DNA of 64,000 nucleotides from NCBI RefSeq assembly GCF_020085105.1, contig NC_058042.1, forward strand, positions 22,713,501 to 22,777,500, read 5' to 3'. Position 1 is the first letter of the stretch. Each line of letters opens with the position of its first letter. Shown here piece after piece: positions 1 through 12,600 of the stretch. Below the pieces are notes generated by a model. The model was not told the DNA's origin. It saw only the letters and a program-made list of their open reading frames with translations, and made no database searches. A program made the position numbers and the translations under genes. This stretch comes from Siniperca chuatsi. Lineage: Eukaryota; Chordata; Actinopteri; Centrarchiformes; Sinipercidae.

Positions 1-168
1 TAAAGGTCATTTGTCCTGCCAGTGTGTGATGCTCTGCATATGTTAAAGGCCTGAAATGTAAATAAACCTTATTTAATGGACAAAAGAGAAGAACAAGTAG
101 AGACGTCTTTGTAGGAAAGAAATGAACAAAAACTCTCTCTCTCTCTTTCCTTCCCTGTCTGTCTCCAG

Positions 169-177
169 TTACAGACC
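169..177 (+). promoter_or_regulatory. lpin1: 5'UTR end and start context of lpin1
   Basis: The acceptor follows a long CT tract (about 133-168) and opens an exon with only nine untranslated bases before the ATG at 178. This arrangement means the promoter and leader exon are outside the window. The start is chosen because [10 protein letters not shown] is the invariant lipin N-terminus. Confidence 0.8.
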
Positions 178-3100
178 ATGAACTATGTGGGTCAGTTGGC
201 GGGCCAGGTGTTTGTGCAGGTCAAGGAGCTGTACAGGGGACTCAACCCTGCAACACTGTCTGGATGTATAGATGTCATCGTGGTCCGGCAGCCTGATGGC
301 TCCCTGCAGTGCTCCCCCTTCCACGTCCGCTTCGGCAAGATGGGTGTGCTGCGGTCCCGTGAGAAAGTGGTGAGATTATAGGGTTCCCCCGTGCCTCACG
401 CTTTCACTTTCTTTCTTGCGTTTTCATCTGTACTGCATGCACAGTGTATTTTTGTGAACAGGTCATTTGAGAGCTCAGAGGCTGTTGCTCACACTTGTAT
501 TCTGACAACAGCAGAAAAGCAAAGGCAAAAAGTAAAAAGAAAAAATAAGTTCCAAAGAGATGATGACATACATTTTAATCAGTGGTGGAAGAAATATTCA
601 GGTTTTTTACTTAGACTTTTACAAGTAAAAGCCCTGCCTTCAAAATCGTAGTTACTTTTTATGACAAATTCACATGTTGCAGCAAAATTCTGCTGAAATT
701 TTATGTGTAAGACAGTAACATCTTTGCACTACAGGCCAGAAACCATATTGTACTTACTGAAAATCAAACAGTAGTGCATTGCAACACTGCATTACATTAG
801 ATTCAAAAGGGATGACAGTACAGCAGCCCAATAACTTTATACCAGTATGTATGCATTTCTACATCTTTAAGGGTATGTTAGAAGTGACGGATCACTCACA
901 AAAATACTTATATAGAGATATACCTTATAAATAGAGATATACCTGTATACAGTATATAGTCAAACAGAGAGAGTTTAAGAGAATAAGTGTGATGAACGAG
1001 TTGAAAGAAGCTTACGGTAATTGCTATCTGTTAGATGAGATGGATATTTACTTACAACACTAAAAGTTACTGAATATGTTGACACAAAATCTCAAATTGA
1101 AGGTTGTTTTATTCAAACTAAGGACTCTTTATTCTGTCCTGCAGGTGGACATAGAGATTAATGGAGAGCCAGTGAGTTTGCACATGAAGCTGGGAGAGAA
1201 TGGAGAGGCCTTCTTTGTCAAAGAGACTGAGAACACACTGGTGAGTAATGATTGACAGAGTCATTTCTCCGAGTCAGTTAACACACACAAATATAGGACA
1301 GAACATAACGTACTGACCTAAAGGTTGTACGGCCTGAATTAAAACACAGGCAGTGCTTGAATTGGACTGGTGCTCATAGAGAATACATTCTTTCCATCTT
1401 GCATTGTGATAGTTCTAACTGATTTCTCCACTTACTGATGAATCTGCGAATACGTGTCGTTGTCATTTTAAGTCTTAGATCTTTAGTTTTCCTGCCCAGA
1501 CAAGCCCGGAGGTGGCAAACATGTTCCCCTCCTCTCCCGTAGTCTGCGATGCAACATGAGACTGTGTTCTGCCAGACAGCTGCTGGAGGAGGCTTCAAAA
1601 TCTTTTAATAGTGAACAGCCTGTCATCATCATACAGTCCCAGTGTGAAGCTTGGCCAAAAAAAATCTAAACTGAATGATCTCAATAATCAATAACAGACT
1701 ATAATGAGACTAACACATCAAGATTCTAAGATACCCCAAAACATTTGCAGCCAGAAAAGAGAGAGCGAGAGAGAGCACCCAGTTTCTGCAACAATGATTT
1801 GATTTCACACATCATTTTTCAATTTTAGGTCTAATTGCAGAGGGATCCAGCCAGAGGTTGCAGCATATATAAAAGAGGGAATTTTGGGAACTGTTAATTA
1901 AAATGAGTACTGGGAATGAAGATCATAGCTGTTCACACATTTCTGTTGAATAAACTTAGATAGATAAAGTGGTTGTAACCCAAGGAATATTTTTATACAA
2001 CCCAAATGGGCTGCTTTGGTGTGAGTGTGTTCATACATTGTAAAGATGGATGAAATATGAACCAGAAAGTCAAGTTTTAAATCTTATCAAACACTAAGAC
2101 ACCACACAGCTGTTTCTACTGCTCTGAGGCTGGATTTTACAACCCTAGAAAGTTAGTCATGGCAGCACTAATATTTTACTTCATCTAAATGCCGCAACAT
2201 GCACGCTGCAATGTATTATGCATGTATTTAATTGCCCAATGCAGTGCGTTGCCAGATGACTGTAAAGTAAAATACAGTTTCTCTGCACAACCATGTGTCT
2301 TTTTCCAGAGCCACAGTGCGTTCCACTGACATTGTCAGTGTGAAAAGGCCCTCAGTAAACCTGACAAATAAGCCTTATGCATTAAAACCCTGCAGCACAA
2401 GTGCAGGTTTAGAGCACCAACTCCATTCTACTTCAAGCACAGGGGTACAGTGAGTAAAGCAAACAAAAACAAAGTACAAAGTGTAAGGACCAGGGAGGAA
2501 GTGTATGGATGAAAGAGACAGCAAGAGAAGAAAGAAAACACAAAGAAAAAGAAGGAAAAAACAAATAAAGAAACACAAAAATATGAATATGTAAACACAT
2601 ATAAAATTATGTGATCATATCGGGAAAGAGATGGATGACCTTACCAGTCAAATGGCATCTATCTATTTTGAATGGAATATAAAGTCACAAAACAATCTCC
2701 TGATCTGAGATTCTGTTTGTGCAAACGCAGATGAAGATTTTAGCATATCAGCTGAAATATAAGCTGAACAACAAGAAGGAACAAGGGCTTCTGTCCTCTT
2801 GTGGCATCCGGTTGGCCAGCAGGACAGTTTTCCTGGAAATAATCAGGATAATCAGAGTAATTGTGGAAAAAATAGATCTTATTTCTTTTTTTCTCACAAC
2901 TACATCTTGTTATATACTGTCGTCCTGTGCATTGCCAGTAGTGACTCAGTAGCCACCGATGCTTGGTTATTTTTTTCTTCTCTTCTCATCTCGTGTTTTA
3001 TTCATGTGCATGTGACCTGTACTGCTGGTTACAGCACCAGAGTTCAAGGTTCAGTCCTCAATAGGGATGCACAAACTAAAAATGTATGCACTTACAGCAC

Positions 3101-6100
3101 CATAAGGCACTTTGAGTAAAGCAGAGAGTGAGTTACTATATGTGCTATGAGATCTACACCCAGCACACTGTAGAGCAGAAAGGAGAGAAGAGGGACAATA
3201 CGTATTACGAACTGTAAATTGTACTACTAGGCACAGCAGTGAATTGCCCAGAATATCTAATATCAAACTCAAGTAATAAAAGTACCTGACAAACATCCAA
3301 TCCATGTCATAACATTTGGCCACTGTTTTGCTCCAATCTGCTGAAGCAGAAGTTCTCTGTCAAACTAGAATTGTATGGAATTTGGGTAGCTTGTTTGTTC
3401 AAAACAATGCATGTAACCATAATAGATCATGTGACATGGGAGTATGTGCAGCACAAATGCAAATATAGCAGAAAATAATCTGACTTCATGGGAAGTTAGA
3501 GGGCCGTGGTTTCGCGGGGAGGGATGTGGGGGATAAGTGGTGAGCATGATGAGAGTCGGCCGTGTTTCCCAGTCAGGAATTAAGAGGAAAATGTCGTCAT
3601 CTGAGAAGATCTAATTCCTAATCGGAACTATTACATTGGTCTAATTCTGCTTTCATTACTTACTAACGCTGTCAAAGATTGGGAACCTTTCTCCAACAGT
3701 CAATCAGTCAATAGGTGCCATAGGTCCTCTTTAGAGTGGGTCCTGCAAGAATATTGTCATGCCTCAGTCCTTGATGGATGGGAAAATAAAGGCTTTTAAT
3801 TTTAATGCCTCAGACGCTCTTTCAAATTCAACACTGTTAATTATATTCAAATTCTGTTTGACCATGTCTGTCACAGTGTTTGGGCCTCAAGTCCTCTCCT
3901 TGACATAACACTCCCTCCACAGAGTGGAAAACCACCAGAGGGCTATTTATAGCTCTGCCAAATTCACCTTCACCTACAGTCGGTTGCACACAGGCTGCAC
4001 TCAGAAACTGGCTGTCACTGATCTATGTACTGTCCAAACAGACAGGAAGACAGACAAGACAGAGGAGCACGACAAACGGGCAGACAGCACATACAGCATA
4101 TATTGTAAAGCACAGTGTGTCTTCACACAAATAGACATGCACAGGATGAAACACTGTCACAAATAGCTTGAGGGTCGCCATAGTATGGGTTTGTTTCAGT
4201 TTCAAATTATTTATCCTCCATTAGTGTTTTTGTTCCGTCTTTCAGTAACAGTCCAGGTTATCATCTCACCGTTCTGAATGGAAAAAGATCAACAACATTT
4301 TTAAGGAACTACTTGGCATCGAGCCCAGTCTTTGGTGCCTCTCCTACCTGACCCCCCTTTACTGTCTCCCTCTCTGTTCCTCAGGGTATAAAGTTAAACT
4401 TGAGGATTTGTTGGGGCTTGTGTATTGGCAAATAGATCCCGGATATGAAACATTAACCAAATGTTCCAGCAGAAATTCATCAGGAATTACTGAATACCTG
4501 TGGTTAAAAAACAAACAACCCACATGGTGTAATTTATCTTGATGTGGTTATATTGAAGTGCCTTACCAGTGAAAATATAAAAATTAAGTGTAATTGTTTT
4601 CATGTTTGTCTCATGAATTTACTGTATAACTAACTTTCATTCAGTGTGCCCAATTTAAAATGCTGTGTGAAATGTAGTATCGCTATTAATCTCAGTTTTA
4701 TAACATCATGTCATCTAGTTTTTACCGTGTAAAAACAAATGTTGTATTGCTGGTCTGCTGCGTGGGTGAAGTGGGTTCTCAAAAGATAGTGCATCTGAAA
4801 ACAGAATTCATTTATTCCACATATTTCTTTGATGCAGGTAGATTCAGTTTTGTGCAGAAAATCTTATTCACAGAAATAACACGTCTAGTTTTGAGAGAAA
4901 CAGTTATGTTCATAGATTGAGAATGAAGCATCCAAAAACATTTAAATGAATTAAAAGTGGTTTTGGGTTGGATATTTCCAGCAAGGCTAGAGCTCTGAGC
5001 AGATGAGCTGTGACCTGGCACAGTGTGCATCAGTGCTCAGCACTGTCCCTTTTTCTCTTCCATCAAAATGAATTGGGCTGTGTTGGACTGTGTTATGACA
5101 CGTGCACTGCAAGGCATGTGTCAGTCTGTACTGTTTAGATCATCTCTTTATCTTTCACTGTCTGTCTCTGTGAGTCTCTCTCTTTCTCTTTTTGGCATAG
5201 TCATTGTAGTGAGACCGTGATAATGACCAAATCTGTATGATTTTGCTAATCTGAGCTTGAATCCAAATTCTCAACAGAATTATGTACACCCGCTTGGGGG
5301 GGAAAAGCATTTCTGTCTCATCAACACTTTTTTTGTGGTACAACACATTTATATTTTTTAGCCAAGCTAGCGGTGTGGCGCCAGGGTTGGAAATATCTGT
5401 TGGTCGGTCCACCACTTTGGTCCAGACTGAAATATCTCAACAACTATTACATGGATTGTGTTGACATTGTGTACAGACATTCATCGTCCTCAGACTTTTC
5501 CCATAGCAGCACTAGCATGTTGACATTTGTGGTTTAAGTGAAATGTCTCAACAACTAGTCATTGGTTTGCCATGAAATATTGTACACACATTCCCCCTCA
5601 GGATGAATTGTAAGTACTTTGGTGATCCTCTGACTTTTCATCTAGCACCATCATCAGGTCAAATTTTAATTTGTCTAATACTTTGATTTATGACCTAATA
5701 CATGCTAATGACAATCAGTACAGTTTCAGCTGTACTTTGTGCAAGGGGCTAATTTGCACATATTAGCATACTAACATGCAAAATTAAGGTGGTAAACATG
5801 GTAAACATTATGCCTGCTAAACATATGTTAGCATTGTTTTTATGTGCATGTTGCCATTCTAGCGTTAGCATTTACCTCAAAGCACTGCTGTGCCTACGTA
5901 CAGCCTCACAGAACCGCTAGCATGGCTCTAGACTCTTGCTCATATGATCATGGCATATTTCTCTATTTACAGGAAATAGTTCCGTCCTACCTTGCAACGT
6001 CACCCATCATGTCAGTGGGGGAGCAGTTAATGGAGTCCCAGCTGGGCAGGGGCAGTGCTTGTCACCATGGTAGGCCCTGTTGAAAAAAATAACATTTTGG

Positions 6101-6381
6101 AATTTGTGAAAACGTGTCTGTGCATTTTTAACAGTTTTAATGCTACTCTCTCTCATCACATAGACACCATCCCCTGCAGCTCACTTCCTGTCCAGAGCCT
6201 GGGACCACAGCAGAGTGATGGCGGGATGACCAAGAAGAGGAGGAAGAGGAGGAGGAAGGCACGGCCAGAGGCAGGCGGAGGAGGAGTGAGGAGAGAGGAG
6301 AGCGGGGAAGAGTTCTCAGAGGACGAGGACATGTTTACTATTGACTTGAGCTCGGATGAGGAGAGAGAGGGTGACGGCAGC

Positions 6382-6439
<58 letters not shown>

Positions 6440-6571
6440 ATGATAGATTGTTGTGTTTGTGTGTTTTAATTTGAACATTTTAGGCATTTCAGGAATGACA
6501 GAAAAAGCAAAAATACCTCAGTATTTCTGAGCCAACAGCTTATGGGTTTTTGTCTCTGTTTGTTTTAATTT

Positions 6572-6613
<42 letters not shown>

Positions 6614-9600
6614 AAGAAAGAACGAGAGGTTATACAATGCCAAACAGTCTGTCCCATGCTGTGGTAAACAACCTTTGTCACAATGATGTTTGTGAACAGA
6701 TGAACCACTGCCAATAATTCTCTAATTGTGCTCAAGCGCGTATGTGTTTATGTTTTCATGAATGAGTGAGTGTGTAAGTGGTTGTTCCAGCTGTCTAGGG
6801 CTTGTGCATTTGTACCACATGAATCAGAAGAACAGGAATACCAAAAAAAAGACGTGTAAACTGAGGACATTCTGTTAATGCTCAAATTGGAATATGTCCA
6901 TTTTTAGCCGTGCTAACAGTGTGGCTCTATGGATTTTGGCCACTTTGGTCCAGGCTGAAATATCTCAACAGCTATCGGAGGGATTGCCATGACAAACATT
7001 CATGTCCCCTTTAGGATAAGTTGTAATGGCTTTGGTGATCCCCTCACTCATTATCTAGCACCATCATCAGGTCCAATACTTACATTTATAACAGACTGTA
7101 TAAAAAAAGGGTTATAACCAAATATCAGTACCTGCAAAACTAATGACATTCCTCAGCTGTACTTTGTGCTAATTAACAAAAGTTAGCATGCTAACATGCT
7201 AAACTGAAATGGTGAACATGGTAAACATTATACCTGCTAAACATCAGCATGTTAGCACTGTCATTGTGAGCAACTTGTTGAGTTCAGAAAATTATTGTAT
7301 AACAATCAAATGTCAGGCCACCATCTGTGTCCCAAAAACCCCTGAAAACTTGGCTTTAAATCTTAAGTGTTTCTCTGTAACATTAAATATTCATGACTAA
7401 AAGGCAACAATCAAAGTAAAATTAAGGAAAGGAATTATTTAATAAGAGTTTAACACTCAGCCAACCTGCTTTATCGGGACTGTGTGGGTGATGTTTTGTT
7501 TAGAGTTGGTTGACAAATGAAATGCTTAGGAACACTTTGGGAGATGAGAATTAATGTGTGAGTCTGCATGTGTCTGCATGTTTCTGTTTACGTACGTGTG
7601 TGAAGCCCTTTGAAAACCAGCTCTCTTTGTGGGACGCGCTCCAGGGATTTGTCTGGTTCCCACAGTGTTCTCTCTGTCTTTGACATAATGGCAGCAGGGG
7701 TTTCAAGCTTTTTTTTTTAGGAAGCTAACCACATGGCAGGGCGGGAAAATTCCTGAAACCCTTAAAGACATGAAAGAATGTGTGTCTGCCTCATGTCATG
7801 CCTCACACTGTACTTGATATGCAGATTGTAGGCTAGTTTGTGACGTGTGGTTACAGTCAAACAGGATGCAAAAGTCTCATAAGTAGTTTTTCAAAGTAAG
7901 GATGATATATTATTGGACTATTATTGGTGTTTCAAAGTGTTTCAGGACATTTTTATGAGCATAAACAAATCACTTGTTTTACTTTATTTGGATTTGCAGA
8001 GACATTGTTTATTTATATAGTATGGTGTATGCACAGGTTTTGAAATGTTTGTGTGTATATGATTGACATCTCCTTGCATGTGTGTGTTTGTGATCAGACC
8101 TGTGTACGGTGATCAGGGGTCTACAGCCAACACGCGCAAACACCCCAGCACTGATTGGATCCGTTCACAGAGGTATTATTTGGACACAAAGCATGCACAG
8201 ATACACACTTAATGATAAACTTGTTCTATTTAACTGTCTAGTAAACTCTTCTTAGCTTTTATTCAGTTCTTCATATTGTACTTAGCAGTCTCAATACATT
8301 TTCTGTGCTCACGATGAGTAGATCATAATCATGATTCACTGTCTCTCATTCCTTTTCCCTCTCCTCGTCTCTTCTTTCTGTGTCTTTTTATCTTCCTTTG
8401 TATCTGTCTTTGTAGTAATGTGATTAAGGAGACTCTCTCCGTCCCTCCACTCTGTGGTCTGTCCATCTCTTGTCCTCAGCAGACCTCTCACTTATCTTCC
8501 CCTGTTAGGTATCACCTTCAATTTTACCCTCTTTGAATGCTGGAAATGAAATAATGCACTAATGAAGGAAAACCACACAGTTTCCAGGAAACAAATACAA
8601 TATTGGAAAATGTTCAAATATTTTCATTAGGATTTTTGTTTTATTTTACTCTAGTATTAAAAAGTTTATGATGTATGTTAAAGGTACTTAATCTGTTAAA
8701 ATATGTACAAACTGATCTAAATCAAGTGTACGTCACTTTCCCTGCAGCCCCGACGATTCATGGTCATCAATGCCGAAAAGCGACTCAGAGCTAACCAATC
8801 AGAGCAAAGACAACCCTGAGATGCTGTGGACCTGGGGGGAGCTACCACAGGCTGCCCAGGTATCTACACACATACACACACACACACAATGCAGAAAATA
8901 TCTCAGCACTTGCTAACATTATTCAGATTTCAAAACCTTAGGCATGTATGTTCTACATATTATATTTCATTACTATTAAAGGAATAGTTCGACCTTTTGG
9001 GAAATACACGTATTTGCGTTCTTTCCGAGAGTTAGATGCCACTCTCATGTCTGTACATTGAATATGAAGCTACCGCCAGCAGCCTGTTAGCTTAGCTTAG
9101 CATGAAGACCAACTAGTGGAGACTCCAGGAAGTTACTGCTCTTGACCAGGAAATTAGATATAATGTGTTAATTAGTGAGCTTTAGGTAGTAGGTGGATTT
9201 TGTTACCTTTGGACAGAGCTACGTTAGCTGTTTCCCCCTGTTTCCAGTAGTTATACTAAGCTAAGATAACAGGCTGCTGGTTGCAGCTGCATATTTACCA
9301 TACAGACATGAGAGTGGTATCAATTTTCTCATCTAAAGAAGGCAAATAAGCGTATTTCTGAAAATGGAGAAAGGAAAAAAAAGAAATATTGTGTGAAAAG
9401 TTTGATCTCTGTCTCTCTCTCTTACAGCCATCCTTTCTAACTTCCCACCAGAAGCAGGACCCTGCCACAGCAGTCTCCATCCCAGTGTCTGCTAACACTC
9501 ACTTCAGAGCCATCAGTGATACTGGACCCCCCTCCCTCACTCTCTATGCTCCCCAGTCGGTGGAGACCGCTGCTAATGATGGGGCCAAGGACTCTGAAGA

Positions 9601-12600
9601 AAGCAAAAATGGAGCCAGGGTCACACTAACCACTAATTCTGGGGACAGGGCTAGAGAAGAGCAAGGTTGTTATATAGAGGACAATATTGCTTTTAATGTG
9701 CTAAATGCCTCTCATGTTCTGTCAGTGGTGATTTTTTTGGAAATGTTTTGCAAATGTGACTTCTGAATGATTCAGATTTGACATGTTAACTTTTCCACGG
9801 ATGAACCATAAATCAACAGGACAGCCTGAGAGTGAGTGGTAAATTTAGTGATTGTAGAACTGCAGAATCCTAGAGGGAAATTCTAAAGTTAACCACATGT
9901 GTCAGTACATCCTGGTGACCCATGTGTTTGTTTTTATGCACTAATTGATTCCCTACTGGTTTTTTTTTCCATAGTTAGAGAAGTTGAAAGTATTGGGCTA
10001 TCGTGTGCAGAGATGGAGGGTTTAACAGCCTGCTCAGCATCTTCCAGGATTCTCCTTGATCATCTTGGTGAAGGTGGGAATAGAGGAAGTCCCATCAGAA
10101 GAACTGATTCACCAATGAAGAAGAAAGGTATCAGTGCTCTGTCTCAAACAATACAAAGGATTTTCTTGACCTAAGTGCCTCAGTATCATCTTTTATTTCT
10201 GTTACTGATCGTGTGTAATATTGTCTCTTATTAGAAAAGAGAAGCCAACACCTGGGTGCTGATGGCATATACCTGGATGACATTACAGAGCTAGAGCCTG
10301 AAGTAGCTGCTCTCTACTTCCCTAAAAGGTTCAGTAAGGAACAAATACATGTACCAAACATGTTTGTGTACTGTACTTTTAGACAAATTTTGTGATTAAT
10401 GGTTATGGCTTACCATCACAGTCTTATTGTAAATAATTAGAATTAATTAAAGGTCCAGTGTATAACATTTAGGAGGAGCAATTGACAGAAATAAAATATA
10501 ATATTTATAAGTATGTTTTAATTAGTGTATAATCACCTGAAAATAAGAATCATTGTATTTCCATTACGTTAGAATTAGCCATTTGTTGCAATGTTGAACC
10601 GCCATGTTTTTATAGTAGCCCAGAACAAACCAAACACTGGCTCTAGATAGGGCCGTTCGTATTTTTCACGAGTTTCACAGTGCAGTTTCTCCTACACGGT
10701 TGGAAGGGGAGGGTGAGGCAAGCGATATTCAAATGGTTGCCAACTGCTATTTCACCGCTAGATGCCACTAAATCCTATACACTGGACCTTTAAGTAATTA
10801 ATCATTACAGTTAAATTATTGTAGTGGCCATAGTTGGCTGATGTGAACATCAACACTGCTGCTTTTTTTCAAATAAGCTACTAGTCTTGAGGTGCTTTAC
10901 GCCACTCAAGTGTTTATTTGATCATAACGTAGAAAAGGTTTCAGTCGTAGTCATCTGGACACTGTTTTCAGAATCAAGACGTTTCGGCTTCCATCCGGAA
11001 GTCATTCTCAATTGTGAAAAAATGGGATGGGAACTAGAAATTTAAGCTACTCTATGTTACATAAGCCCTGCCCTCAGGAAGGAATCTGCCTGAGTATCTG
11101 GTAATAGCTAGTTTCACCTAAAACTGACCTAATTGTTTCCAAGATGGCCCAGTAATCAGTAATCAGGCTGCACCTACCTCATCACTGTTAAGTACCTGAT
11201 TAGCATGTGATTGGCGTGACCAAGGTGTTAATACACTGTGATAGACTTTGGGCTGATTGAATCTCAGACCACCATTTCTGTTGAAGGAGGGGTTCTCTTT
11301 TTTCACAAAAATGGCTTCCTTGACACCCCATTCAAACCAACTCTTCTCTCTACTAAGAATCTTCACCTCGCTGTCTTCAAATGTGTGGTTTGTAGCTTTT
11401 AGATGCAAATGCACGGCGCTCTGTAATCCTGAGTTAGTGTGTCGTCTGTGTTGATAAAGTCTTTTGTGAAGTGGCTGTTTGGTCTCACCTATGTACCGTT
11501 CTTCCTCACTGCACTGAATGGAGTAGACTACAACTTCCTACAACTCCCATCCGGACTACTTCCCATCCGGAAGTAGACTTCTGGATGGGAAACGTCTTGA
11601 TTCTGAAAACAGTGTCCAGATGACTACGACTGAAACCTTTTCTACGATAGAACACTCCTGGACGAATGAGGGACTACACCGTCCTATTTGATCATAACAT
11701 TATCAAACTGACCTACACCATCACAACAATATTTTTCAGAGAGCATGTGTGTTTCTCTCTCTCCGCAGTGATGGAGGCAGTAGCTCAGTGAGGGGGGACT
11801 CAGAGATGATGATGATGGGAGTGCGGAGCGCTAATCAGTCCCCACAGTCAGTGGGCAGCAGTGGGATTGACAGCGGCGTAGACAGTTTGTCTGACCAAAT
11901 AGGGGACCTGCCTCATGTTGCCATCTCTTTGTGTGGAGGACTCACTGACAACCAGGAGATCACAAGAGGTAGGATAAGGAATGTGCAAGGAGGCAATGAC
12001 AGCAGGAAAACAAATGAGGTTACAATGCTGTTAAATTTTTACTTCGTAAAACATCTGTCTGTCAATCTGTGTGTGCTGTTGTTTGTGTGTGTGTGTGTTT
12101 TGTGCCACAGAGCAATTCCAGGAGAGGGCAATTTCTTACCAGCAGTTCTCTGAAAACCCTTCTATTATCGATGACCCTAACCTGGTGGTCAAGATAGGAA
12201 ACAAGTATGTACTACTATACTATATTCCATAGTGTGATTTAGACATTTAGACTGAGTGCAGAAACTATGGCAACCATCTGCTGTATTTTTTTCAATCATC
12301 TGAACACATACAAACTTTGTTTTTGTCTGTTTTGGGGTTAATGGACTGAGATATACAGTATGTCGGGGTGACACCATGCTGCAATAACAAATGGAGCCTT
12401 CAAAGGAAAAGCTTGACATTTTGGGAAATACACTTGATTGACACCACTTGCACGGCTGTGTGGTAAATATGAAGCTAGCGCCAGGCAGATGGTTAGCATA
12501 GCTTAGCACAAAGACTGGAAACAGGGAGAAACAGCTAACCTCCCTCTGTCCTAAGGTAACAAAATCTGCCTACCAGCACCTCTGAAGCTCACTAATTAAG

